Shown here in pieces: positions 46,537 to 54,740 of a stretch of 64,000 nucleotides of DNA. The DNA lies in assembly GCF_019710475.1 (NCBI RefSeq), contig NZ_JAJFAX010000003.1, forward strand, positions 1-64,000, given 5' to 3'. The DNA comes from Glycomyces sp. TRM65418. GTDB lineage: Bacteria > Actinomycetota > Actinomycetes > Mycobacteriales > Micromonosporaceae. The notes below the pieces were generated by a model. That model searched no databases and was not told where the DNA came from. It worked only from the letters and a program-made list of their open reading frames with translations. The translations under genes and the position numbers were made by a program. Numbering within the stretch: position 1 is the first letter of the stretch; every line of letters starts with the position of its first letter.

Positions 46537-47520
46537 ATGAACGACACCGACGATCCCACCCCGCCGATCCGGCGGCGCGGCCTCCTCAAAGGCACCGGCG
46601 TCGCCGCGCTGGCGGCCTCGGCCACCGCGGGCGGCATCGCCCTCGCCCAGACCGACGAGGCCGACGCCGCCGAGCCCACCGTGCGCCTGCGCTGGCTCGG
46701 GACCAACGCCTGGGAGTTCACCACCGCCACCGCGACCGTGCTCATCGACCCGTGGGTGAGCCGCTTCCCGACCGGGGCCTACACCCCCGAAGGGGCCGAC
46801 CCCGAGACCGAGATCGAAGTCCACGAGGACGTCATCGACGAGCACCTGCCGCGAGCGGACACCATCCTCGTCACGCACGGCCACTGGGACCACATCGCCG
46901 ACGTCCCCTACCTCGCGAAGCGGACCGGCGCGACGGTCCTCGGCACCGAGACCCACCTGAACCTCATGCGCGCCATGGACGCCCCCGAAGACCAGCTCTC
47001 GCAGGTCGTCGGCGGCGAGTACTACCAGTTCGCCACGGACACCGACGCCCCCTACACCGTCCAGGTCTTCCAGTCCTCCCACTCCGCCGGCGGCGAGCAC
47101 AAGCGGATCGTCTTCGGCGGCACCCGGCCCGGCGAAGTCCCCAAGCGCCCCAAGCGGATCAAGGACCTCGTCGAAGGCGGCAGCCTCACCTACCTGATCG
47201 ACTTCGGCGGTGTCTCCTTCTTCAACGCGGGCTCGGCGAACTTCCACGAGCACGAGATCGCGGGAATCCGCCCCACGGCCGTGTTCATCCAGCCCGGCGG
47301 CGGCCACACGCCGCGGTACGTCGAGCGGCTGCTGGAGGCCACCGGCTTCCCCCCGTACGTGATCGCCACGCACTGGGACGACTTCGACCATCCGCTCACC
47401 GAGCCCGCCGTCCCCGGCGGCGGCCGGGAGGCCCTGGAGGCCCTGCGCGACCGCGTGGCCGCCGCGAGCCCCGACTCCGAGTTCCTCCTCATCGACCACC
47501 TGGAGCACCATGTCTTCTGA
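46537..47520 (+). CDS. Tat-exported MBL-fold metallo-hydrolase
   Basis: The 327-residue zinc hydrolase has a twin-arginine signal: RRRGLLKGT at about 12-20, a hydrophobic Ala-rich stretch, and a likely cut near ADA-AEP (about residue 45). The metallo-beta-lactamase core (UlaG-like) follows: VRLRWLGTNAWEF, VLIDPWVSRF, the metal motif THGHWDH, the YQFA..VQVFQSSHS segment with another His, and a final HWDDFDHPL. Its natural substrate is unknown. It overlaps by 11 nt a second gene of the same family that lacks the signal. Confidence 0.87.
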   Translation: MNDTDDPTPPIRRRGLLKGTGVAALAASATAGGIALAQTDEADAAEPTVRLRWLGTNAWEFTTATATVLIDPWVSRFPTGAYTPEGADPETEIEVHEDVIDEHLPRADTILVTHGHWDHIADVPYLAKRTGATVLGTETHLNLMRAMDAPEDQLSQVVGGEYYQFATDTDAPYTVQVFQSSHSAGGEHKRIVFGGTRPGEVPKRPKRIKDLVEGGSLTYLIDFGGVSFFNAGSANFHEHEIAGIRPTAVFIQPGGGHTPRYVERLLEATGFPPYVIATHWDDFDHPLTEPAVPGGGREALEALRDRVAAASPDSEFLLIDHLEHHVF

Positions 47521-48343
47521 CGTCACCGTCCGCTGGCTCGGCACCAACGCCTGGGAGATCACGAGCGACGGCGCCACGGTGCTGATCGACCCGTACGTCT
47601 CCCGCACCTACACCGGCGCGACCAAGCCCGGCGAATTCAACCCCGACACGCCGATCACCGTCGACGAGTCGGCGATCGACGAGCACATCGGCGCCGCCGA
47701 CTCGATCCTCGTCACCCACGCCCACTTCGACCACATCGCCGACGTCCCGTACGTCGCCGAGCGGACCGGTGCGACGGTCCTCGGCACCGAGACCCACCTG
47801 AACCTCCTGCGGGCCATGGGCGCCCCCGACGACCAACTCGCGCAAGTGGGCGGCGGCGAGCTGTACCAGTTCGAGGGCTACACCGTCGAGGTCTTCCGCT
47901 CCTCCCACGGCGTCAGCGGGAAGCACAAGAGCCTGCTCTTCCCCGGCACCCGGCCCGGCGAGGTCCCGAAGCGCCCCGAGGTCATCAAGGACCTCGTCGA
48001 AGGCGGCAGCCTCGCCTACCTCGTGAGTTTCGGCGCGATCTCGCTGTACTTCAACGCCGTCCCCTCGTTCCACGAGCGGGAGGTCGCGGGCATCCGCCCC
48101 ACGGCCCTGTTCATGCAGGGGCCCAACCCGCACTACCCGGACTACGAGGAGCGCCTGTTCGCCGCCGTCGGGCAGCCGCCGTACGTGATCCCGACCCATT
48201 GGGACGACTACGAGGAGCCGCTCACCGAACCGGCGATCGACCTCTTCGGCGGCGCGGCCCTGGGCGAGAAGGTCGCCGAGCACAGCCCCGACTCGCAGTT
48301 CGTGCTCCTGGACCACCTGGAGTCCTTCACGATCGAGGCCTGA
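47510..48343 (+). CDS. cytoplasmic MBL-fold metallo-hydrolase, tandem paralogue
   Basis: 277 residues, beginning directly with VTVRWLGTNAWEITSDGATVLIDPYVSR. Metal motif THAHFDH, then FRSSHGVSGKHKSLLFPGTRPGEVPKRP and IPTHWDDYEEPL. Alignment by eye with the preceding gene shows long identical stretches (GTRPGEVPKRP, KDLVEGGSL, VLGTETHLNL), so the pair arose by tandem duplication. The upstream copy gained or kept a Tat signal. The ATG start lies 11 nt inside the preceding gene, so translation is likely coupled. Ends next to the converging response regulator gene. Confidence 0.87.
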   Translation: MSSDVTVRWLGTNAWEITSDGATVLIDPYVSRTYTGATKPGEFNPDTPITVDESAIDEHIGAADSILVTHAHFDHIADVPYVAERTGATVLGTETHLNLLRAMGAPDDQLAQVGGGELYQFEGYTVEVFRSSHGVSGKHKSLLFPGTRPGEVPKRPEVIKDLVEGGSLAYLVSFGAISLYFNAVPSFHEREVAGIRPTALFMQGPNPHYPDYEERLFAAVGQPPYVIPTHWDDYEEPLTEPAIDLFGGAALGEKVAEHSPDSQFVLLDHLESFTIEA

Positions 48344-48346
48344 GGC

Positions 48347-48952
48347 TCAGATCCAGCCCTGCTCCCACGCGTGCTGGGCCGCCGCGTGGCGGGTCTTCTT
48401 GTCCAGCTTGCGCATCGCGGTGGACAGGTAGTTGCGCACGGTGCCCGGGGCGAGGTGGAGCTCGGCCGCGATCTCCTCGATCGTGCCGCCGCCCCGGGCC
48501 GCGCGGAGCATGTCGAGCTCCCGCTCGGTCAGCGGCGACCGGTCCTCGGTGAGGGCCGACGCCGCGATCTCCGGGTCCACGTAGCGCCTGCCCTGGCCGA
48601 TGTCCCTGATGATCTGGGCCAGCCGCTCCGCCGGGGTCGTCTTCGGGACGAAGCCCGAGACCCCGGCGGCCAGCGCCCGGCGCAGCACGCCGGGACGGGC
48701 GTGCCGGGTCACCAGCATGACCTTGACGTCGGGGGTCCGCTCGCGGATCAGCTCGGCCGCCCACAGGCCGTCCTGCGGGGGCATCTCCAGGTCGAGCACG
48801 GCGATGTCGGGCAGGCGGGACTCGGCGAGCGCGACCGCGTCGGCGCCGTTGTCGGCCTGGGCGATCACGGTGAGGTCCGGTTCCAGCCCGAGGAGGACGG
48901 CGAGCGCTTCGCGCACGAGCGTCTCGTCGTCGGCGACCAGGAGCCGGATCAT
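48347..48952 (-). CDS. NarL/DesR-type response regulator
   Basis: 201 residues. Receiver domain IRLLVADDETLVREALAVLLG, phosphoacceptor Asp in IAVLDLEMPPQDG, VMLVTRHARPG and FVPKTTP; LuxR-type helix-turn-helix LTERELDMLRAARGGGTIEEIAAELHLAPGTVRNYLSTAMRKLDKKTRHAA. The output domain reads LTERE...GTVRNYLS, as in DesR-like regulators. The ATG start overlaps the kinase stop (ATGA). Expected to bind the TGACATTCGTCA palindrome upstream of the divergent ABC exporter operon. Confidence 0.92.
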   Translation of the reverse strand: MIRLLVADDETLVREALAVLLGLEPDLTVIAQADNGADAVALAESRLPDIAVLDLEMPPQDGLWAAELIRERTPDVKVMLVTRHARPGVLRRALAAGVSGFVPKTTPAERLAQIIRDIGQGRRYVDPEIAASALTEDRSPLTERELDMLRAARGGGTIEEIAAELHLAPGTVRNYLSTAMRKLDKKTRHAAAQHAWEQGWI

Positions 48953-50157
48953 CGCAGCACCGCCTTCCGCGGTGACGCCGCCTCGGGCGGCGGTTTCGCC
49001 CGCGACGGCGCCGGCGGATTCGGCACGGTGGCCGTGAGCACGAAGCGGTCGCCGCCATGGCGGTGCTCGAGCCGGCCGCCCGCCTCGGCGAACCGGTCCG
49101 CCAGCATCGTCAACCCGTTCCCCGCCTGCGCGGGCGCGGGCGCGCCGTTGTTGGCGACGGTCACCGTGACCGCCCCATCGGCCTCGACGATGGACATGTC
49201 GGCGGCCGTGGGCTCGGCGTGCCGGATCAGGTTCGTCGTCGCCTCCCGCACCAGCATGCCCAGCAGCTTCTCGGTGTCCGCGTGCAGCGGCGGCGGATCC
49301 GCCGGCACCGTCGCCTGGACGCCCGCGGACTTGAGGATCCTCGCGGCCGAATCGAGCTCGTCGGCCAAAGCGACCTTGCGGTACCCGCCCACGACCGCCC
49401 GCGTGTCCTTGAGCGCCGCCCGCGCCAGTTCCTCCACGGCCCGCATCTCGCCCTCGGCCCGCTCCGGGTCCACCGCGACGAGCCGCCGCGCCACCTGGGC
49501 CTTCAAGGTGATCGCCTGCAGGTTCCCGCCCTGGATGTCGTGCAGCTCGGCCGCGAACCGCAGCCGCTCCTCGGCGACCGCGAGATCCGCGGCCAGCCCG
49601 CGCGCCTTCTCCAGCTCCAGCGCCACCTGGTAGTGCCACAGCTGGCAGACCACGCCCATGCCGATCGCGGGCACCACGACGACCGCCATGAACACCGCCT
49701 CCGGCTCGAACAGGCCCGACCGCGCCAGCACCGCGACCGCGACGAGTGTGACCAGCGACGCCCACGAGAGGGCCCGCGCCCGCCTTCCCGGCCTCGCCCA
49801 CAACGCGAACTCCGCCGCGAGCAGCCCGGCGGGCGCCGCCCAGGACGGCCCGATCGCGCCCGCACTCGCCTCGACCGCCGCGCCGAGCACCAGCACCGAC
49901 AGCGACGCGCCCCAGAGGATCCGCCGCCGCAGCGGACCCCGTCCGTGCCAGTGGAGCGCCAGCGCGGCCGTGCACAGCACGACCGACACGGTGACGGCCC
50001 CGGCCGCCAACGCCAACTCCGCGCCGACCAGCTCCGAATTGGCCATGAACATCGCCGCCATGAACAGCGCTCCCGGCCCGGAGCCGATCACGGTGACGAA
50101 GGTGTACGCGCGCAGGCGGCGCAGGTCTCGCGTGGACTGCTCGACTTCAAGAGGCAC
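48949..50157 (-). CDS. DesK-type sensor histidine kinase
   Basis: 402 residues with the chosen GTG start (VPLEVEQSTRDLRRLRAYTF). Five to six membrane segments (about 18-185), a dimerisation helix with the phosphoacceptor RFAAELHDIQGGNLQAITLKAQVA, and an HATPase domain (REATTNLIRHAEPT, then GNGLTMLADRFAEAGG). The HDIQGGNLQAI variant is typical of actinobacterial DesK relatives that respond to membrane state. The start is uncertain: an ATG at 50211 has AGGTGA upstream, but would place the palindrome at 50186 inside the coding region. Overlaps the response regulator by 4 nt. Confidence 0.88.
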   Translation of the reverse strand: MPLEVEQSTRDLRRLRAYTFVTVIGSGPGALFMAAMFMANSELVGAELALAAGAVTVSVVLCTAALALHWHGRGPLRRRILWGASLSVLVLGAAVEASAGAIGPSWAAPAGLLAAEFALWARPGRRARALSWASLVTLVAVAVLARSGLFEPEAVFMAVVVVPAIGMGVVCQLWHYQVALELEKARGLAADLAVAEERLRFAAELHDIQGGNLQAITLKAQVARRLVAVDPERAEGEMRAVEELARAALKDTRAVVGGYRKVALADELDSAARILKSAGVQATVPADPPPLHADTEKLLGMLVREATTNLIRHAEPTAADMSIVEADGAVTVTVANNGAPAPAQAGNGLTMLADRFAEAGGRLEHRHGGDRFVLTATVPNPPAPSRAKPPPEAASPRKAVLR

Positions 50158-50185
50158 CCCGCGATTCAACCACCCCGGCGCCGTA

Positions 50186-50197
50186 TGACATTCGTCA
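50186..50197. promoter_or_regulatory. palindrome TGAC-ATTC-GTCA between kinase and ABC exporter genes
   Basis: A 4-bp inverted repeat extended by partial symmetry, of the form seen in operators of DesR-like regulators. It shares TGACAT with the palindrome at 9582-9601 near the other two-component system in this window. Confidence 0.5.
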
Positions 50198-50279
50198 GAT
50201 CTGCCGCACATGTTTCTCACCTGGACCGATGCGGTTCCGGCACTACCGGCGCGACCTCCCGAACCGCAGGATTGAGGGC

Positions 50280-51206
50280 ATGAACGCCATCACCCACGAG
50301 CCCGGGCCCGCCGTCGAGATCCGCGACCTCTCCTGCCGCTACGGCTCCTTCACCGCCGTGGACCGCGTGTCCTTCGCCGTCGGGCCCGGGGAGCTGTTCG
50401 CGCTCCTGGGCACCAACGGCGCCGGCAAGACCACCACCATCGAGACCGCGATCGGCATGCGCCGCCCCGCCGCCGGTTCGGCGCGCGTCCTCGGCCGCGA
50501 CCCCTATCGGCACCGCCGCGACCTCGCCGGCGCCGTCGCCGTGATCGGCCAGGAGACGGGCTTCGCCGACGACCTCACCGCCGCCGAGACCATCAAGCTC
50601 TGGACCGACCTGCACCGCCTTCCCTCGCAGAGCGACGCGCTCCTCGAACGGGTCGACCTCGCCCACCGCGCCGCCGTCCGCGTCGGCGCCCTCTCCGGCG
50701 GCGAACGCCGCCGGCTCGACCTCGCGCTGGCCCTCGCCACGAGCCCGACCGTCCTGTTCGCCGACGAGCCGACCACCGGCCTCGACCCCGCCTCGCGGCG
50801 GCGCACGTGGGGCCTGCTGCGCGAGCTCACCCAGCGCGGCACCGCCGTCGTGCTCACCACCCACTACCTGGACGAGGCCGCCGAACTCGCCGACCACGTG
50901 GCGATCATGGACCGCGGCCGCATCGCCCGCTTCGGCACCGTCGCCGAGATCACCGCCGCCTATGAAGCCAGGATCTCGATGCGGCCCAAGCCCTTCGATC
51001 CGCTCGCGCTGCCCGCGCTCGCCGGTCGGACCTCAGTGGACGACGGCCTGCTCACCGTCCGCACCACCGAGCTCCAAGCCGATCTTCACCGCCTCCTCGA
51101 CTGGGCCGCCCGCACCGGCGTGGACCTGGCGGACCTGAAGGCCGGACCGGCCACCTTGGACGAGATCTTCGCCGAACTCGAAGCCGAGCCCACCGCGACC
51201 CCGTGA
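50280..51206 (+). CDS. ABC-2 type exporter, ATP-binding protein
   Basis: The 308-residue ATPase of the DrrA/CcmA-like group. Walker A LLGTNGAGKTTTIETAIG, signature LSGGERRRLDLALALA, Walker B VLFADEPTTGLDPASRR, switch LTTHYLDEA, and a C-terminal regulatory region (about 225-308). The ATG at 50280 is chosen because AGGA lies 8 nt upstream; an in-frame ATG at 50229 would add an Arg-rich extension. Partner permease follows. The operon is divergent from a DesK/DesR-like system that likely controls it. Confidence 0.92.
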   Translation: MNAITHEPGPAVEIRDLSCRYGSFTAVDRVSFAVGPGELFALLGTNGAGKTTTIETAIGMRRPAAGSARVLGRDPYRHRRDLAGAVAVIGQETGFADDLTAAETIKLWTDLHRLPSQSDALLERVDLAHRAAVRVGALSGGERRRLDLALALATSPTVLFADEPTTGLDPASRRRTWGLLRELTQRGTAVVLTTHYLDEAAELADHVAIMDRGRIARFGTVAEITAAYEARISMRPKPFDPLALPALAGRTSVDDGLLTVRTTELQADLHRLLDWAARTGVDLADLKAGPATLDEIFAELEAEPTATP

Positions 51207-51322
51207 CGCCGCCGACCGCCTCGCCTGCGGCACCTGACCGCCGACCCGCCACCGCCGTCCCATCGCATCACCGAAACCCGCCCGAGCGCCCTCAAGGCCG
51301 CCATCCGAGACTGGAGTTCCCC

Positions 51323-52054
51323 ATGACCGTTCTCACGCTCGCCGTCGCCGAGAGCCGGCTGATCCTGCGCAACCGCACCGTCCTGCTCACCGCGGCGGTC
51401 CTCCCGCTGATCTTCGGGCTCCTCCTGAGCCGCTCGAACCTCGCCGGACAAGCGCCGAGCGCGGGCCCGATCGCCGCCATGCAGATGGTGATGCTCCTGG
51501 TCTTCGGCCTGTTCATGGCCATCACGATGACGCTCACCGCCCGACGCCAGCAGCTCTACCTCAAGCGGCTGCGGACCTCCCCGGCCTCCACCGCGTCGAT
51601 CGTGGCCGGACTGGCGAGCCCGCTCGCCCTCATCGTGCTGGCGCAGACCGCCGTCGTCCTGGCCGTCACCGCCTGGGACTCGGGGAGCGCGCCGGTCCAC
51701 CCCGCCCTGCTGGTGCTCGCGTTCGTGAACGGCGCCGTGACGATGACGGCCTTCGGCTTCCTCACCGCCTCCTTCACCAAGACCCCCGAAGCCGCGCAGA
51801 TCACCGTGCTGCCCGGGATGCTGGTGTTCATGGCCGGCGTCTTCCTGTCCTTCGCCCCGGGGGAGGGCCCGGCCGCCGCGCTCCGCTCGGCGATTCCGGG
51901 TGCGGCGCTGGCCGAGCTGACCGTCACGGCCTGGGACGGCGCCGCCGACGGCGCCTTCGCCTCGATCGCGGAGCCGCTGCTGGTGTCGACCGCGGTCGCC
52001 CTCCTCGCCTCGGTGATCGCCGCGAAGCTCTTCCGCTGGCAGCCCCGAGCCTGA
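51323..52054 (+). CDS. ABC-2 type exporter, permease
   Basis: The 243-residue membrane protein has six transmembrane helices: MTVLTLAVAESRLILRNRTVLLTAAVLP leads into the first, and AMQMVMLLVFGLFMAITMTLTARRQQLYLKRLRTSPAS is the typical ABC-2 loop. ATG start with GGAG 7 nt upstream; the frame is open upstream but Pro/Arg-rich and not protein-like. The 116-bp gap after the ATPase shows no terminator, so co-transcription is likely. Substrate unknown; DesR-controlled relatives export lipids, drugs or peptides. Confidence 0.9.
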   Translation: MTVLTLAVAESRLILRNRTVLLTAAVLPLIFGLLLSRSNLAGQAPSAGPIAAMQMVMLLVFGLFMAITMTLTARRQQLYLKRLRTSPASTASIVAGLASPLALIVLAQTAVVLAVTAWDSGSAPVHPALLVLAFVNGAVTMTAFGFLTASFTKTPEAAQITVLPGMLVFMAGVFLSFAPGEGPAAALRSAIPGAALAELTVTAWDGAADGAFASIAEPLLVSTAVALLASVIAAKLFRWQPRA

Positions 52055-52085
52055 AGCGCACCGTCCCCATCGATGGGAATCGAGC

Positions 52086-52325
52086 ATGCCGATGTTCCTC
52101 GAAGAGTTCAAGAACTCGCTGTTCTACTCCCGACTCCCGACGCGCTGGAGTGTCGAGGCCGCCGTCGCCGCGTTCTCGCTCGCGTTCCTCGTCGGCGCGC
52201 TCCTGCTGCTGGACGCCGACCCGAGGACGCTGGCGGTGATCGGCGCGATCGGCGTCGTCTGGTTCGGCTCGCGGATCGCCATCGTCGCGGTCAGGGGCCG
52301 CGCCGGCAGGAACCGCCGAACTTGA
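52086..52325 (+). CDS. small two-helix membrane protein
   Basis: 79 residues: a hydrophilic start MPMFLEEFKNSLFYSRLPTRW, two transmembrane helices (about 24-42 and 48-68) and a basic tail. Not a family I recognise. It follows the ABC-2 permease by 31 bp on the same strand, so it may be an accessory part of that exporter or of its sensing. Ribosome site weak (GGGA about 9 nt upstream). Confidence 0.65.
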   Translation: MPMFLEEFKNSLFYSRLPTRWSVEAAVAAFSLAFLVGALLLLDADPRTLAVIGAIGVVWFGSRIAIVAVRGRAGRNRRT

Positions 52326-52399
52326 ACCGGCGCAGTGGCCTGTTGGTGCCATCCGCCATCGACCGAACAGATGATTAACAAGAACGATCCTCAGAACCC

Positions 52400-52429
52400 T
52401 TGCCGCTCAGGGCCTTCGGGCCCTAGCGT
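52400..52429 (+). promoter_or_regulatory. candidate promoter of the C-rich repeat RNA
   Basis: TTGCCG (52400-52405) and TAGCGT (52424-52429) with an 18-bp spacer. The spacer contains an inverted repeat (AGGGCC-ttc-GGGCCCT). The next ORF downstream starts 390 bp away and has its own promoter box. Confidence 0.5.
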
Positions 52430-52509
52430 GAAACCACGGCCGCGGAGCGCCGTGCCCGGGAACCGACCCCCGCGACCGCGGCATCCCGAACGATTGCGCC
52501 TTCGACCTG

Positions 52510-52557
52510 AGCCCCCGAACGATTGAGCCCCCGAACGATTGAGCCCCCGAACGACAC
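52510..52557. repeat. three tandem copies of a 16-bp C-rich unit
   Basis: Units at 52510-52525, 52526-52541 and 52542-52557. The first two are identical and the third differs only in its last three bases. The unit is not a multiple of three, so it is unlikely to be a protein repeat. Confidence 0.85.
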
Positions 52558-52572
52558 GCCCCTGCAACTACT

Positions 52573-52611
52573 CCGGTGCCCGCTCCCCAGATCCGGGGGA
52601 GCGGGCACCGG
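52573..52611 (+). terminator. strong hairpin ending the C-rich repeat region
   Basis: Perfect 16-bp arms (CCGGTGCCCGCTCCCC and complement) with a 7-nt loop. No T-run follows. The remaining 200 bp to 52818 show no supportable ORF. Confidence 0.7.
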
Positions 52612-52817
52612 CCTGATCCTCGGGGACGCGCTCGCTCAAGCGGCCGAGCAGGTCACCGTCGGGGCCGTGCTCGGACCGGACGCCATGAACCCGAAGCCCT
52701 CGCGGGACCGGCCGGCCGCGAACGGGTCGGCGTTGCCGTCGGCCGGCGGCGTCCACGGTCCGGCGGGGCGGGAACGACGGGGGCCCGATCGGCCGCTTCC
52801 TTCGGTACAGTCCGGGC

Positions 52818-53357
52818 ATGACCCTCACCGACGACCAAGGCCGCCCCGAACCGCCCGTCGCGGGGAACGAGGCCGACACCCTCCTGGGCTTCCTCGAGTT
52901 CCAGCGCGCCACCTTCGCGTGGAAGACGGCCGGGCTCGACGCCGCAGGGCTCGGGCGCACCGTCGCCGCCTCGAGCATGACCCTCGGCGGCATGCTCAAG
53001 CACCTGGCCCGGGTCGAGACCGCCTGGTTCACCCGGTCGATGTTCGGCCGCCCGATGGGGGAGCCCTGGGACTCGGTGGACTGGAGGGCCGATCGCGACT
53101 GGGAGTGGCACTCGGCCGCCGCCGACACCCCCGAGGCGCTGCGCGAACTGTGGGAGCACAGCGTCGAGGGGGCGCGCGCCGCCGTCGCCGAGGCGCTCGA
53201 TCACGGCGGCCTCGACAGGCTCGCCGCCCGCGCCTGGGCGGACGGCCGCACGCCGTCGCTGCGCTGGATCCTGGTCCACATGATCGAGGAGTACGCGCGG
53301 CACAACGGCCACGCCGACCTCATCCGCGAGGCGATCGACGGGCAGACCGGCGAGTGA
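52818..53357 (+). CDS. DinB-family protein (DUF664, putative mycothiol-dependent enzyme)
   Basis: 179 residues with the four-helix DinB fold. Metal-binding candidates are His in MLKHLARVETAWF (about 57) and His in RWILVHMIEEYARHNGHADLI (two or three His near 156-168), giving the triad typical of DinB/YfiT proteins. DUF664 members in actinobacteria often act as mycothiol S-transferases, so detoxification is likely. TACAGT ends 6 nt before the ATG, with no ribosome site (leaderless type). Confidence 0.83.
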   Translation: MTLTDDQGRPEPPVAGNEADTLLGFLEFQRATFAWKTAGLDAAGLGRTVAASSMTLGGMLKHLARVETAWFTRSMFGRPMGEPWDSVDWRADRDWEWHSAAADTPEALRELWEHSVEGARAAVAEALDHGGLDRLAARAWADGRTPSLRWILVHMIEEYARHNGHADLIREAIDGQTGE

Positions 53358-53510
53358 CCGCAGCGGCCCGCGCCCCGCGGGCCCGACCGTCCTTCGGCGA
53401 CAGTGGACGGATTCCGTCCCGCGCAGGACTTCTCTCGACACCGCGATTGCGCTACGGTACGAAGGCGTCACCCCTTCTGGCGTCGGACGCCAACGCAGAG
53501 AGGACACTCC

Positions 53511-54734
53511 ATGCGCCGGACCACCGCTCGACTGCGCCTCCTCAACGCCCTCCTCGCCCCCGCCGCCAGGGCGCGCCACGATCCCGATCGCGCCTTCGAC
53601 GGCCTCCTGGAGGCCGAGCGCTCCGCGAATCCGGGCGTCGCCCTCACCGAGGAGGACGAGTCCGAGCTCGGGCACCTGCGCCGCTTCCTCGGGTTCGCCG
53701 CCGAGGTCGAGTCCCTCAGCGGCGTCGGCTGGCTCTCGGTGCGGGACATGGTGCAGACCCGCATCCGCAACCGCTTCGTCGTCCGCCGCCTCCAGGCCGA
53801 GCACCCCGAGATCCGCGACGAGCGGATCGAGGCGCCGGTCTTCGTCATCGGCCTGCCCCGCACGGCGACCACGCTGACCCACAAGATCCTCGCCAACGCG
53901 CCCGGCGGGCGCGGGCCGTACATGTGGGAGATGGACAACATCGGCCTGCCGCGGCCGGAGGAGGAGGCCGCCCGACTCCGCAGGAAGACGCAGCGGCGCC
54001 TCGACCAGATCCTCGCGCTGAGTCCCTCGTGGTCGCGGATCCACCCGGTCCGCGCCGACTGGGTCGAGGAGATCTACTTCCTGCTCAACCAGAGCCGCCT
54101 GCACAACACGATGGCGCCCATGCCGGGCTACCTCGAGTTCCTGCGCTCCTACGACGCCAGGCCCGACTACCGCTTCGTGCGCGACGTGCTCCAGATCCTC
54201 CAGTTCCGCCGCCCCGCCCGGCGCTGGATGCTCAAGCATCCCGACTGCCTGGCCGAGACCGCGGCGATCCACCATGTCTTCCCCGACGCCAAGTTCGTGT
54301 GGACCCATCGCGACCCGCACACCGTCATGGGCTCCATGTGCTCGATGGCCGAGTCCCTCGGCTACCTGCACAACCGGCCGAAGGCGGTGGACCCGCACCG
54401 GATCGGACGGCTCTGGCTCGAGATCCTGCCGGAGATGGTCGAGCGGGCCCGGCGCGAACGCGCCCTGATGCCGAGAGAGGCGACGGTGGACGTGGCCTAT
54501 CACGTGATGATGGCCGACCCGTTCAAGTACGTGCCGGAACTGTTCGACCAGCTCGACCTGAAATGGACGGACACGGACGAGCGCAACCTCGAAGAGGCCC
54601 TCAACCGCCCGCGGGACCAGCGCGGCCACGAGTACTCGATGGTGCACTACGGCCTCGTGCCGGCGATGATCGACGAGGCCTTCGGCGACTACGGGCTGTT
54701 CGTGGACAACCTCACCGCGGGCGCGAAGCGCTGA
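53511..54734 (+). CDS. PAPS-dependent sulfotransferase-family protein
   Basis: 407 residues. After about 100 residues of helices comes the 5'-phosphosulfate-binding loop VFVIGLPRTATTLTHKIL (about 109-126; the usual Gly of GT/S is Ala), then the 3'-phosphate-binding strand KFVWTHRDPHTVMGSM, and RWMLKHPDCLAE, which holds the possible catalytic basic residues. The C-terminal third includes EYSMVHYGL. Actinobacterial members sulfate lipids, glycans or natural products; this one is not in a biosynthetic cluster. GAGGAC about 6 nt before the ATG. Confidence 0.86.
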   Translation: MRRTTARLRLLNALLAPAARARHDPDRAFDGLLEAERSANPGVALTEEDESELGHLRRFLGFAAEVESLSGVGWLSVRDMVQTRIRNRFVVRRLQAEHPEIRDERIEAPVFVIGLPRTATTLTHKILANAPGGRGPYMWEMDNIGLPRPEEEAARLRRKTQRRLDQILALSPSWSRIHPVRADWVEEIYFLLNQSRLHNTMAPMPGYLEFLRSYDARPDYRFVRDVLQILQFRRPARRWMLKHPDCLAETAAIHHVFPDAKFVWTHRDPHTVMGSMCSMAESLGYLHNRPKAVDPHRIGRLWLEILPEMVERARRERALMPREATVDVAYHVMMADPFKYVPELFDQLDLKWTDTDERNLEEALNRPRDQRGHEYSMVHYGLVPAMIDEAFGDYGLFVDNLTAGAKR

Positions 54735-54740
54735 CCGCGC

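Larger units (their letters stand above)
52436..52611 (+). ncRNA. candidate small RNA with tandem C-rich repeats
   Basis: The predicted transcript of about 176 nt has three parts. A 5' hairpin pairs CACGGC 52435-52440 with GCCGTG 52450-52455. Next comes an apparently unpaired stretch with three tandem 16-nt units GAGCCCCCGAACGATT (52510-52557, the last unit ending ACGACA) preceded by a partial copy (CCGAACGATT near 52487). A 3' hairpin with 16-bp perfect arms follows (52573-52588 with 52596-52611). C-rich repeats of this kind can pair with G-rich ribosome sites, as shown for the actinobacterial 6C/B11 RNA, but the 6C consensus itself is not matched. No ORF of quality overlaps. Confidence 0.4.

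Noticed and set aside
52487..52557. CRISPR-like reading of the tandem 16-bp repeats
   Set aside because: Repeats are directly adjacent with no spacers and too short; no cas genes nearby.
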